DNA of 64,000 nucleotides, taken from assembly GCF_000744705.1 (NCBI RefSeq), contig NZ_JQML01000001.1, forward strand, positions 372,001-436,000, given 5' to 3'. Below the pieces are notes generated by a model that saw only the letters and a program-made list of their open reading frames with translations, had not been told where the DNA came from and searched no databases. The number at the start of each line of letters is the position of its first letter. Positions within the stretch are counted from its first letter, which is position 1. Source of the DNA: Streptacidiphilus albus JL83. Its GTDB lineage: Bacteria; Actinomycetota; Actinomycetes; Streptomycetales; Streptomycetaceae. Position numbers and translations under genes: made by a program. Shown here one piece after another: positions 7,996 through 16,203 of the stretch.

Positions 7996-8469
7996 TCAGA
8001 CCGGACCGGCCGGCAGGGTGTAGCTGATCTGCCGCTGGGCTCCGGCCGGCCTGGCCCCCGGGTAGTCCAGCGTCAGCCGGGTGAAGCGCTCGACCCCCGG
8101 GTGCCCGGTCCAGGGCTCGGCCCCGCTGAGCGAGACCACCGCGGGGTAGTCGTGGAAGTGGCCGGCGGCGCAGTAGGGCAGGCAGTCGTTGGCCACGTCG
8201 GTGCCGACCGCGCGGGCGCCCTTCGCCCCCCACTGAGACCAGTGCAGCGAGACGAGGTAGTTGTTGCCGTCCCCGCAGGCGAGCAGGTAGGTGGCGGGAC
8301 GCGTCCCGGCCTCGCCCACGCAGCCGAGGACGACCGGCCCGGTCCGGCTCACCTGGTGGACCGCGGTCGGCGTGGCCGCGAACGAGGTGGCGGGCGCTCC
8401 GACGGCGACCACGGGAATTGCGGAGCCGACGCAGGCCAGGACCGCTGCCGTCCAACCGAGACGATTCAT
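7996..8469 (-). CDS. Secreted protein of unknown function with four Cys
   Basis: 157 residues with a clear signal peptide (MNRLGWTAAVLACVGSAIPV, cleavage probably after SFAA near residue 32). The mature part has LGCVGEAGTRPATYLLACGD and a CLPYC pair, consistent with two disulfides, and SLHWSQWGAKGARAVGT. It resembles a widespread Streptomyces family of small extracellular proteins with no known activity. ATG 8469 is chosen because GGGAG lies 7 nt upstream, in preference to an in-frame ATG 33 nt earlier. Stand-alone gene convergent with the ArsR gene. Confidence 0.7.
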   Translation of the reverse strand: MNRLGWTAAVLACVGSAIPVVAVGAPATSFAATPTAVHQVSRTGPVVLGCVGEAGTRPATYLLACGDGNNYLVSLHWSQWGAKGARAVGTDVANDCLPYCAAGHFHDYPAVVSLSGAEPWTGHPGVERFTRLTLDYPGARPAGAQRQISYTLPAGPV

Positions 8470-8753
8470 CTGCCGCTCCCTTGGCGCCGTTCCTCGCTGC
8501 ACGACAGCCGCTGTGGTACGGACAAAAGGGGCGTCTGCCGCAGGTCCACGCTACGACTGCGAGGGACGTGACGCCAGTGCCTTTCGTGGCCCGATCTGTC
8601 GCCGCGAGTCACGCTCCCGCTCGGGGAGGTCGCGGCGGTTCGGACGCGGACGGGCCGTTTCGGCCGAGCCTGCTCCGTGTACCGGAGATCGTCTCTCTCG
8701 CTAGGGTGAAGGCCGTTGCCCGTTGGTACCGCACACCTCGAAGGAGCATGGTC

Positions 8754-9662
8754 ATGGAATTGCGTCCGAGCCGGCGCGGCGTTCTCGTCGGGGCTGCCGG
8801 CACCGCTCTCACCGTCGTCCTCCCCAGCGGGGGAAGGGCCTTCGCGCAGGGCGCCGACGGCGAGGGGATCACCGCCCGGCTGCGCGCTCTCGAACGGGCG
8901 CACTCCGCCCGGCTGGGGGTCTTCGCGGCCGATACGGTCACCGGCAGGACCGTGGGCTACCGCGCGGACGAGCTGTTCGCGATGTGCTCCACCTCCAAGA
9001 CCGTCACCGTCGCCGCGATCCTGCGGGACCTCGACCGGGACGGCCGGTTCCTCGCCGAGCGCGTCCGCTACACGGAGCAGGACGTCACCGGGTCGGGGTA
9101 TGCGCCGATCACCGGCCTGCCCGGGAACCTCGCCCACGGCATGACCGTCGCCGACCTGTGCGCGGCCGCCATCGAGTACAGCGACAACACCGCAGCCAAT
9201 CTGCTGCTGCGCGAGATCGGTGGTCCGCCCGCGTTCACCCGCTTCTGCCGTTCCATCGGCGACGGGGTGACCCGGCTCGACCGCTGGGAGCCCGCGCTGA
9301 ACTCGGCGGAGCCGGGGCGGGTCACCGACACCACCAGCCCCCGTGCCATCGGCCGGACCTACGCCCGGCTCGTCCTGGGAGACGTGCTCGGGGCGCGGCA
9401 CCGCGAGCGGCTGACCGGATGGCTGCTCGCCGACACGACCAGCGGCAACCGCTTCCGCGCGGGACTGCCCAAGGACTGGACCCTCGCGGACAAGACCGGC
9501 ACCGGCGGTTACGGCACCGCCAACGACGTGGGCATCGCCTGGCCCCCCGGCCGGGGACCGGTCGTGCTGTCCGTGCTGACCACCAAGCACGTCTCCACCG
9601 CCCCCGCCGACGAACCGCTGGTCGCCGAGGCCGCCGCACTGCTGGCAGCGGCACTCGGCTGA
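8754..9662 (+). CDS. bla: Class A beta-lactamase (Tat-exported)
   Basis: 302-residue serine hydrolase predicted to open beta-lactam rings outside the cytoplasmic membrane. The class A motifs are in order: CSTSKT with nucleophile Ser79 and Lys82, YSDNTA (SDN loop), RWEPALN carrying the omega-loop Glu, and DKTGTGGYGT (KTG). The N-terminus RPSRRGVLVGAAGTAL followed by AFAQ looks like a twin-arginine signal. Of two ATGs six nt apart, 8754 is chosen because GGAG is 7 nt upstream of it and only 1 nt from the other. No BlaI/BlaR-type regulator is adjacent. Confidence 0.92.
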   Translation: MELRPSRRGVLVGAAGTALTVVLPSGGRAFAQGADGEGITARLRALERAHSARLGVFAADTVTGRTVGYRADELFAMCSTSKTVTVAAILRDLDRDGRFLAERVRYTEQDVTGSGYAPITGLPGNLAHGMTVADLCAAAIEYSDNTAANLLLREIGGPPAFTRFCRSIGDGVTRLDRWEPALNSAEPGRVTDTTSPRAIGRTYARLVLGDVLGARHRERLTGWLLADTTSGNRFRAGLPKDWTLADKTGTGGYGTANDVGIAWPPGRGPVVLSVLTTKHVSTAPADEPLVAEAAALLAAALG

Positions 9663-9696
9663 CCGGCGCCCCGAGCGGGACCGGGCCGGTGGAGCC

Positions 9697-10074
9697 TCAC
9701 CCGGCGGAGAACAGCCGGCTGACGCACTGCTGGTACTGGTGCAGGTGGTGGAAGTGGTAGCAGCTCGCCGTCCGGTGGCCGTACCAGAGCAGGAACACGG
9801 CGACCAGGACGGACACCACGATCGCGAGCGCCGACGTCACCACGGCGGTGACGGCCCGGTCCCGGCCGAGGCCGGTCCGCCTGGACCGGGCCAGGGCGAC
9901 ACTGCCCAGGATCAGACCGGCGACCCCGATCACTCCGCCGACGACGAGGATCGAGGTGCTCAGCGCGATCGCTCCCAGCACCAGGGCGACCGCGGACAGG
10001 CCGGGCCGACCGGTCGGCGGCCGCACCGCCGGTGCTGTCCGGCTCGGCGGCATCTCTGTCCCTGTCGTGTACAT
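9697..10074 (-). CDS. DUF4190-type small membrane protein
   Basis: 125 residues. A Pro-rich cytoplasmic start (TAPAVRPPTGRPGLS) is followed by two long hydrophobic segments at about 26-55 and 75-98. Between them lies GSVALARSRRTGLGRDRAV, the usual DUF4190 connector. An odd C-terminus after the second helix is crowded with aromatic and His residues (CYHFHHLHQYQQC). Start ATG 10074 has GAGG 7 nt upstream. Function unknown. The His/Cys tail could bind metal, but that is speculation. Confidence 0.6.
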   Translation of the reverse strand: MYTTGTEMPPSRTAPAVRPPTGRPGLSAVALVLGAIALSTSILVVGGVIGVAGLILGSVALARSRRTGLGRDRAVTAVVTSALAIVVSVLVAVFLLWYGHRTASCYHFHHLHQYQQCVSRLFSAG

Positions 10075-10158
10075 CGGTGGTCCTCTCGTTGACCGGTATC
10101 TGGGCATGATCCTGGTCTCCGGGGGCCGGGAGGCACATCGCGCGGGGGCGGGAAGAAC

Positions 10159-10180
10159 TCCTCCCCCGATCGGGGGAGGA
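10159..10180. repeat. 22-bp perfect palindrome
   Basis: Arms TCCTCCCCCGA and TCGGGGGAGGA meet without a spacer. It lies in the gap between the divergent DUF4190 gene and the sensor-kinase remnant, 33 bp before that remnant's ATG. It could be an operator or a hairpin. There is no U-tract, so it is not a typical intrinsic terminator. Confidence 0.7.
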
Positions 10181-10212
10181 CCCCGCTGAGCTGCCCGGTC
10201 ATACTTACGATC

Positions 10213-10510
10213 ATGTTCAGGAGACTCCGGCCGCTGCTGCGCGGCGATCCTCCAGGAGGCGCTCACCAACGCGCTGCGGCACGGGAGCGGCGGTCCGATC
10301 GAGGTCCGGGTCGCGGCCGCGCCGGACCGGCTGGAGCTCGGCGTGGTCAACCGGACCACGCCCGGCACGGGCACGGGCACGAGGGCCTTCCCGACCTCCG
10401 GACACGGCCTGCCCGGCCTGGCCGAGCGGGTGCGGCTGCTGCACGGTGAGATCGCTGGGCGCGCAGAACCGGACCCACGCGGTGGTGATCGCCTACGAGT
10501 CCGGCCTGGG
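10213..10510 (+). pseudogene. Internally deleted sensor histidine kinase remnant
   Basis: An ATG with a kinase-like N-terminus (MFRRLRPLLRGD) is followed at once, in another frame, by the C-terminal ATPase part of a NarL/DesK-type sensor kinase. That part contains AILQEALTNALRHGSGGPIE with the N-box (10244 on), VNRTTPG, and GHGLPGLAERVRLLHGEIAG (G-box and final helix). The middle of the kinase (sensor, HisKA_3) is absent and the frame then runs on without a proper end. This reads as a large deletion plus frameshift. The partner response regulator is not visible. Confidence 0.6.
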
Positions 10511-10705
10511 GGTGCCGGGGTTCGCCGGCAGACCGGGCGCGGACCCGGACGGAGCAACCCGGCTGGTCGCGGCGGTCGGGGCCGGAAAGAGTGGCCGGGA
10601 CGTGCCGCCGCGTGCGGCACCGCACCACTGGCCGCGCCGGTGCACCGCCCCCTGACCCGCACCGCCCCGGAGTCGGCGCCGTGCCCCTTTCCGGAGGGAC
10701 CTCCC

Positions 10706-12565
10706 ATGCTCCGCTACCCGTCCATCGCCGACCACGGGCTCGTCGGCGATCTGCAGACCTGTGCCCTGGTCTCGGCCGAGGGTGTCGTCGACTGGATGTG
10801 CGCGCCGCGCTTCGACTCGCCCAGCGTCTTCGCCGCCCTGCTCGACCACGACCGCGGCGGCTACTTCTCAATCAGCGCCGCGGACGTCCCGGGCACCAGC
10901 GTCCGCCAGCTCTACCTGGCCGACACGGCGATCCTGGTCACCCGGTTCCTGACCCCCGACGGCGTCGGGGAGGTCGTGGACTGCATGCCGGTGAACCGCC
11001 CCGAGCAGGCCACGGACCGGCACCGGCTGCTGCGCGGGATGCGGGTGGTGCGCGGCAGCGTCGACTTCACCCTGGAGTGCCGCCCCCGGTTCGACTACGG
11101 CCGCGCCGCGCACAGCCTGCACCTCGACGGCGCCGACGCGCTCTTCGCGGGTCCGGGCATCGACGCCCGTCTGCAGACGGCCGGGCCGATCCGGCTGGAG
11201 CGCGACGGCGCGGGCGACGTCCGCGCCCGGGTCACGCTCCGCGCCGGCGAGGAGGCGGCCGCCCTGCTGACCCTCTGCGACAGCGACAGCGACAGCGCCG
11301 GCGACGACGGCGGCCCGGCGCCGGACCCGCTGACCCTGTCGGACGCCCTGGCGCAGATCCGGCACACCCGGCACTACTGGCAGGGCTGGACCGCCCGGTG
11401 CCGCTACCGCGGCCGCTGGCAGCAGCAGGTGCGCCGCTCGGCGATCACCCTCAAGCTGCTGACCTACGCGCCCACCGGCGCCCCGATCGCCGCAGCCACC
11501 ATGGGCCTGCCCGAGCAGGTCGGCGGCGAACGCAACTGGGACTACCGCTACACCTGGATTCGCGACGCCTCGCTGTCGGTACGGGCGTTGCAGGACCTCG
11601 GCTACACCGAGGAGGCCCACGCCTTCCGCCGCTGGCTCGGCGACCGCCTCAGCGCCGGGAACACCGCCAACGGCGAGCCGCTGCAGATCATGTACCGCGT
11701 GGACGGGGACCCCGAGCTGACCGAGGAGGTGCTGGACCACCTGGAGGGCTGGCGCTCCTCGGCGCCGGTCCGCGCCGGCAACGGCGCCGCCGGCCAGCTG
11801 CAGCTCGACATCTACGGCGAGGCCGTCCACGCCCTCGCCCAGGTCCGCACCCTGGCCGACCTCGCGGGCATCGACGGCTGGCGGCTCAGCGCAGAGCTGC
11901 TCGACTGGCTGACCGACCACTGGGACCGCCCCGACGAGGGCATCTGGGAGACCCGCGGCGGACAGCAGGACTTCACCTACAGCCGGCTGATGTGCTGGCT
12001 CGCCTTCGACCGCGGCATCGAGGTGGCCACCCGCTTCGGACGGCCCGCCGACCTCCCGCGCTGGCGGGCGGCCCGCGACGCCATCATGGACCAGGTCGTG
12101 CGGAAGGGCTGGAACGAGCAGCGCCAGGCCTTCGTCCAGCACTACGGCACCGATGTCCTGGACGCCTCGCTGCTGCTGATGCCGCTGGTCGGCTTCCTCT
12201 CCCCGACCGACCCCCGCTGGCTGGCCACCCTCGACGCGATGAACACCGAACTGGTCTCCGACAGCCTCGTCTACCGCTACAACCCCGCCGCCTCATCGGA
12301 CGGCCTGCGCGGGAGCGAGGGCACCTTCTCCCTGTGCAGCTTCCTCTACGTGGACGCCCTGGCCCGGGCCGGCCGCACCGACGAGGCCCGCTACGCCTTC
12401 GACAAGATGCTCACCTACGCCAACCACGTCGGCCTGTTCGCCGAGGAGATCGGCCCGACCGGCGAGCAACTCGGCAACTTCCCCCAGGCGTTCACCCACC
12501 TCGCGCTGATCACCGCCGCCATCGCCCTCGACGAGGAGCTCGACCGCGCCGAAGCGCTGCGCTGA
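10706..12565 (+). CDS. GH15 glucoamylase/trehalase-like glycoside hydrolase
   Basis: 619-residue cytoplasmic enzyme of glycoside hydrolase family 15, which inverts alpha-glucosidic bonds. Mycobacterial relatives of this exact type are trehalases. The N-terminal beta-sandwich begins MLRYPSIADHGLVGDLQTCA. The (alpha/alpha)6 barrel carries GERNWDYRYTWIRDASLSVR, the general-acid region DEGIWETRGGQQDFTYSRL and the general-base region GLFAEEIGPTGEQLGNFPQA. Start ATG 10706 follows GGAGG by about 9 nt. The frame is also open upstream through the kinase remnant, but that part is unrelated. Whether trehalose or maltodextrin is the substrate cannot be decided here. Confidence 0.9.
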   Translation: MLRYPSIADHGLVGDLQTCALVSAEGVVDWMCAPRFDSPSVFAALLDHDRGGYFSISAADVPGTSVRQLYLADTAILVTRFLTPDGVGEVVDCMPVNRPEQATDRHRLLRGMRVVRGSVDFTLECRPRFDYGRAAHSLHLDGADALFAGPGIDARLQTAGPIRLERDGAGDVRARVTLRAGEEAAALLTLCDSDSDSAGDDGGPAPDPLTLSDALAQIRHTRHYWQGWTARCRYRGRWQQQVRRSAITLKLLTYAPTGAPIAAATMGLPEQVGGERNWDYRYTWIRDASLSVRALQDLGYTEEAHAFRRWLGDRLSAGNTANGEPLQIMYRVDGDPELTEEVLDHLEGWRSSAPVRAGNGAAGQLQLDIYGEAVHALAQVRTLADLAGIDGWRLSAELLDWLTDHWDRPDEGIWETRGGQQDFTYSRLMCWLAFDRGIEVATRFGRPADLPRWRAARDAIMDQVVRKGWNEQRQAFVQHYGTDVLDASLLLMPLVGFLSPTDPRWLATLDAMNTELVSDSLVYRYNPAASSDGLRGSEGTFSLCSFLYVDALARAGRTDEARYAFDKMLTYANHVGLFAEEIGPTGEQLGNFPQAFTHLALITAAIALDEELDRAEALR

Positions 12566-12632
12566 CCCGCCGCCGGGGCCGTGCCCGGGGCGGGCGGGCA
12601 CGGCCGGCAGCGTGGGTCGGGCGGAGCCGCCG

Positions 12633-12760
12633 CTACTGCGTGGGCATGGTCTGCACGCCGCTGGGCACCGTCGGGGCGGGGTTGGCGGCGACCTCCTGCT
12701 GCGCGGTGACCAGGGAGGCCGTGGCCGCGGCGACGTACCCGCCGCCGGGTCGCCGCTGAC
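12633..12760 (-). pseudogene. Possible orphan C-terminal coding fragment
   Basis: The minus strand has an open stretch that reads GGGYVAAATASLVTAQQEVA and then NPAPTVPSGVQTMPTQ before a TAG at 12633. The composition looks like a real C-terminal tail, but no start or homologous domain is found upstream. The sequence changes character near 12,760, at the border with the AT-richer island. It could be the truncated end of a gene cut by the island, or chance. Confidence 0.25.
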
Positions 12761-12787
12761 ACTGATTCAGATGCAACGTTCACAAGC

Positions 12788-13435
12788 TCAACTCCCAGCC
12801 CCCAGGGAGGCGCGGTCTAAATTCACCTCGCCCGCCTCAGAGCTCGTCGAATTCACCAGGTACTCCCAGGGATCGGCACCCTCACTCATAAGTCGACGTT
12901 CATCCTCCGCATGAATGAAACGGGAATGGGGAGCGCCCAAAATGTCGGGAATGTCAAATGGGCGATGATGGCGATCACCGAGCGTGAGCGTGATGAATTC
13001 CACCATGCCCATGAACAGTTCCTTCGCTGCACCCCCACGATGATTCCGCACAACCAGAGGCCACAGGTCTGGATCCTCTCCACGCATGCACCAGAAGAGG
13101 TCGACGCCAGTCCCCGTAGTGCCCCAGCCAACAAGGGAGCCCATCTGCGGCCAAGCTGGATACCAAAACTCATTTCCGTCAATTCGGGACTCAGTATTGG
13201 CGATCGGCGTTAGGTCACGACACCGAAGCACGCCCGGCGTCAGTTCACCGTCGACGGGAGTTGCGATCGTGAGCACATTGTCAATTGTGCCCCTGCCGTA
13301 AGCATCCATGAATTCCCGGAAATCCCGAGGGAAGGAGACTTTCCAGCGCCGCTCCACCGCTTGCCAGTCCACATTTTCTTGCGGATTCCCAGGAGGTGAC
13401 AGAACATCGACGAGCCGTCGAAGTGACGAATTCAT
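12788..13435 (-). CDS. SMI1/KNR4 (SUKH) family protein, orphan immunity protein
   Basis: 215 residues with the SUKH fold pattern: WQAVERRWKVSFPRDFREFM near residue 25, then the strand-rich core with GNEFWYPAWPQMGSLVGWGT and DLFWCMRGEDPDLWPLVVRN. SUKH proteins are immunity factors in bacterial polymorphic toxin systems, often against nucleases. No toxin gene is adjacent, since an IS701 element begins 46 bp from its start codon. It is probably an orphan immunity gene kept from an older toxin cassette. ATG 13435 is preferred because AGAGGGG is 9 nt upstream. Base composition is lower in GC than the neighbouring housekeeping genes. Confidence 0.8.
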   Translation of the reverse strand: MNSSLRRLVDVLSPPGNPQENVDWQAVERRWKVSFPRDFREFMDAYGRGTIDNVLTIATPVDGELTPGVLRCRDLTPIANTESRIDGNEFWYPAWPQMGSLVGWGTTGTGVDLFWCMRGEDPDLWPLVVRNHRGGAAKELFMGMVEFITLTLGDRHHRPFDIPDILGAPHSRFIHAEDERRLMSEGADPWEYLVNSTSSEAGEVNLDRASLGAGS

Positions 13436-13480
13436 ATCCATTTCCCCTCTCGCAACAACTACGTACCCCCAGCTACCTAG

Positions 13481-14942
13481 TACTACAGCCGGTTGTTCAC
13501 GTGACGTGATGGCGGCTGGCTCGTTACTCCATTCGTGGGAGTGATGCTGCCGCCAGGTGCGGTGCCGACGGGCGAGTTGAGCGAGGCTGATGTCCGTTCC
13601 ATGGAGGGTGAGTTGGAGGCGCTGTGTGCCTCGGTGGACGATGTGTTCGCCCGCCCGGCCTCGCGGGAGAACCTGCGGGCGATGATGCGCGGGCTGCTGG
13701 CTGAGGTGCCGCGCAAGAACCTGTGGCAGCTGGCCGAGTTCGCCGGTCACCCCAACCCCGACCGGCTGCAGGGCTTCCTGGCCAAGGCGGCGTGGGACGC
13801 GGACGAACTGCGCGACCGGGTCCGGGACTATGCCGTCGCCGCCCTGACCGCCCCGGATGCGGTACTCATCGCGGACGAGACTGGTGACATCAAGAAGGGC
13901 ACCAAGAGCGCCGGGGTGCAGCGGCAGTACACCGGAACCGCAGGCCGGATCGAGAACGCCCAGGTCAGCGTCCACCTGTCCTACGGCTCCAGCCGGGGTC
14001 GGACACTGATCGACCGTGAGCTCTACCTCGGGAGGACATGGGCTGGAACCACCGCCGAACATGAACGGCGCAGTGCCGAGCAGGGCATCCCGCCCGAGCG
14101 CGCCACGCAAGTGGCCACCAAGCCGGAACTGGCCCGGCGGATGGTGGAACGCGCCGTGCGGGCAGGGGTCCCGTTCTCCTACTTCCTGGCCGACGAGGTC
14201 TACGGCCAGGCCCGCGCCCTGCGTGCCTGGCTGGAGGAACAGCGCATCCGCTACGTGCTGGCCATCCCCAAGGACGAGGCGCTGCCACTGCCCGACGGGC
14301 GCACCCGCCAGGCCCGCGAACTGTACGCGGCCGTGCCCGAGGACGTCTTCGAGCGCCGTTCGTGCGCCGACGGCGCCAAGGGCCCGCGCGACTACGACTG
14401 GGCCATCGTCCAACTCGCCCACACTGATCTGGAGTTGGAGCGCCACCTGTTGATCCGGCGTTCCACCGTTCCGAACAAGGTGAACAAGAAGACCGGCGAA
14501 CTGGTCCGCGAGGTCGCCTACTTCCTGTGCCACGCCGACACCGGCACCACCCTGTCCGCACTGGTGACCGCCGCCGGGCAGCGCTGGATGGTCGAGGAGT
14601 CCTTCCAGGTGGCCAAGGGCCAGGTCGGACTCGATGAGCACGAGGTACGCAAATGGTGCTCGTGGTACCGGCACACCACCGTATGCATGCTCGCCATGGC
14701 CTTCCTGGCCGACGTCCGGAGCCGGCTAATACCGCACCGTCCACCGACAGTCGACCCCCGACCGTGAACGAGATCCGCCGCCTGTACGACCGCATCGTCC
14801 AGGCACCAGTGCGCACCGCCCGCACCTGGCTGACCATGCACTGGCACCGCTGGCGCACCCGCCACCAAACCCGGGCCCGCCACAGCCACTACCGCACCCG
14901 AACCGCCCGCGCTCACTCACCGTAAAACCACCGGCTGTAGTA
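13481..14942 (+). mobile_element. IS701-family insertion sequence, copy 1
   Basis: 1,462 bp, bounded by inverted repeats (left TACTACAGCCGGTTGTT, right AAAACCACCGGCTGTAGTA) and flanked by CTAG on both sides (13477-13480, 14943-14946). CTAG is the usual 4-bp target duplication of the family. It carries one transposase, probably frameshifted near its end. Confidence 0.85.
13535..14925 (+). pseudogene. IS701 transposase, frameshifted near the C-terminus
   Basis: The main frame gives 410 residues with the DDE triad in IADETGDIKKGTKSAG, YFLADEVYGQARALR and WMVEESFQVAKGQ. After FLADVRSRL it ends in unrelated sequence. The expected family C-terminus (VNEIRRLYDRIV then RWRTRHQTRARHSHY) continues in a different frame from about 14,764 to 14,925. 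A small indel near 14,730 therefore separates the two. The lost tail is basic and possibly DNA-contacting, so activity is doubtful. Confidence 0.8.
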
Positions 14943-15009
14943 CTAGGGGGACCCTAGGTAGCTGAACCGATATCCCGGTTATTTTACTCCAGGCGTCGGC
15001 AGCTCACTA

Positions 15010-16112
15010 CTGATCTTTAATCTCTGACTTGACGATCAGTCATAATGGGTACAAGTTCCCTATGGTGCAGTCTAGTTCGGGCAAGTTGGATGCTGCTTGG
15101 CGTGAGGAGCGGCGAATGCGGGCTGCCGCTCTGTTCGAACAGGGCGTGAAGCAGGCTGAGATCGGCCGGTTGCTGGGGGTGTCGCGGCAGGCTGTGTGTC
15201 AGTGGCGGGCCGCGTGGGAAGAGGGCGGGTCGGAGGCGCTGGTCGCACGGCCAGGGGGTCCTGGTTCCTATCTGACGTCCGGTGAGGAAGGCGACCTGCT
15301 GGTGGTGCTGAGGCGCGGACCGCTGGAGTCGGGGTGGGACGATCAGTTGTGGACGCTGGCGCGGATCGCGCGGGTGATCGAGGAGCGGTTCGGTCCGCGG
15401 TTCACCCTTGCGGGCGTGTGGTACCTGCTGAAGCGACTGGGGTGGTCCTGGCAGGTTCCGGTGACACGGGCCGTCCAGCGGGACGAGGAGGCGATCGCCG
15501 CTTGGCGCACACAGACGTGGCCGGCGGCGTCCCATCCGACCAGGCCGCACGCGAGGGACGCTGGATAGTCTTCGAGGATGAGGCGGGAGCCGCGCTCACC
15601 GGGGTAGTGCGCCGCTCCTGGGGTCCACGGGGCGTCACACCCGTCATCGCCATGAACGGGGCACGGGGCAAGCGCGAGAACATGGTGACCTTCCTGGCCT
15701 ACCGCACCGGGCGCGAGCCCCGGATGCTCGCCTGGCACAAGAGTGGCGAGGGGTACACGAAAGAGGACTTCCCCCTGCTCCTCACGATGCTGCACGCCCG
15801 CCTCGGCGCGAAGGTCACGCTGATCTGGGACAACTACTCCAGTCACACATCAGCCCAGGTCAGAGCCTGGATTGCCGAGCAGTCGACATGGCTGCGCGTG
15901 GTCGCGCTGCCGCCGTACGCGCCGGAACTGAATCCGGTGGAGCTCCTGTGGAAGAACGTGAAGGACCTGCTCGCGAACCGCGCATTCCGTTCGATCCACG
16001 AACTCGCCGACACCGCCGAGGCGGCACTCGGCAGCGTCAAGCACGCCACGCACCTCGCCGGAACCGGTCTGGCGCTACCGGAAGTTGAGTTAAGCGGCTA
16101 GTTAAAGATCAG
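15010..16112 (+). mobile_element. IS630-family insertion sequence
   Basis: 1,103 bp with terminal repeats CTGATCTTTAA at the left and TTAAAGATCAG at the right. It is flanked by TA dinucleotides at 15008-15009 and 16113-16114, matching the TA target duplication of the IS630/Tc1 group. It abuts the IS701 copy to its left. Confidence 0.88.
15029..16101 (+). CDS. IS630 transposase in two overlapping frames
   Basis: The first frame (15029-15568) encodes the N-terminal helix-turn-helix (FEQGVKQAEIGRLLGVSRQA) and linker. The second (from about 15,530 to 16,101) carries the DDE domain, with WIVFEDEAGAAL, LIWDNYSSHTS and LPPYAPELNPVELLWKNVKD. Joining them needs one -1 (or +2) shift near 15,540-15,565. 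IS630 elements often use programmed frameshifting, but I see no clear slippery run, so a disabling mutation is equally possible. Confidence 0.75.
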
Positions 16113-16203
16113 TACTTCAGGCAGGACCAGCCTTGGGTATTCAACGGTGGCGATGATCTGACCCCGGATCAGGGAAAGGTGCCGTTGACCTGCAAGGATG
16201 TGA

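Larger units (their letters stand above)
13470..14964. repeat. 29-bp stem-loop split by an IS701 insertion
   Basis: Removing the IS701 element and one CTAG copy rejoins 13470-13480 with 14947-14964 into a perfect inverted repeat. The arms are CAGCTACCTAGGG and CCCTAGGTAGCTG around a GGA loop. The element sits at the CTAG in the left arm, just upstream of the orphan SUKH gene. Confidence 0.7.

Noticed and set aside
16115..16203. Search for IS1380 terminal inverted repeats
   Set aside because: GGTATTCAACGG on the left has no clear partner on the right, so no element boundaries were called.
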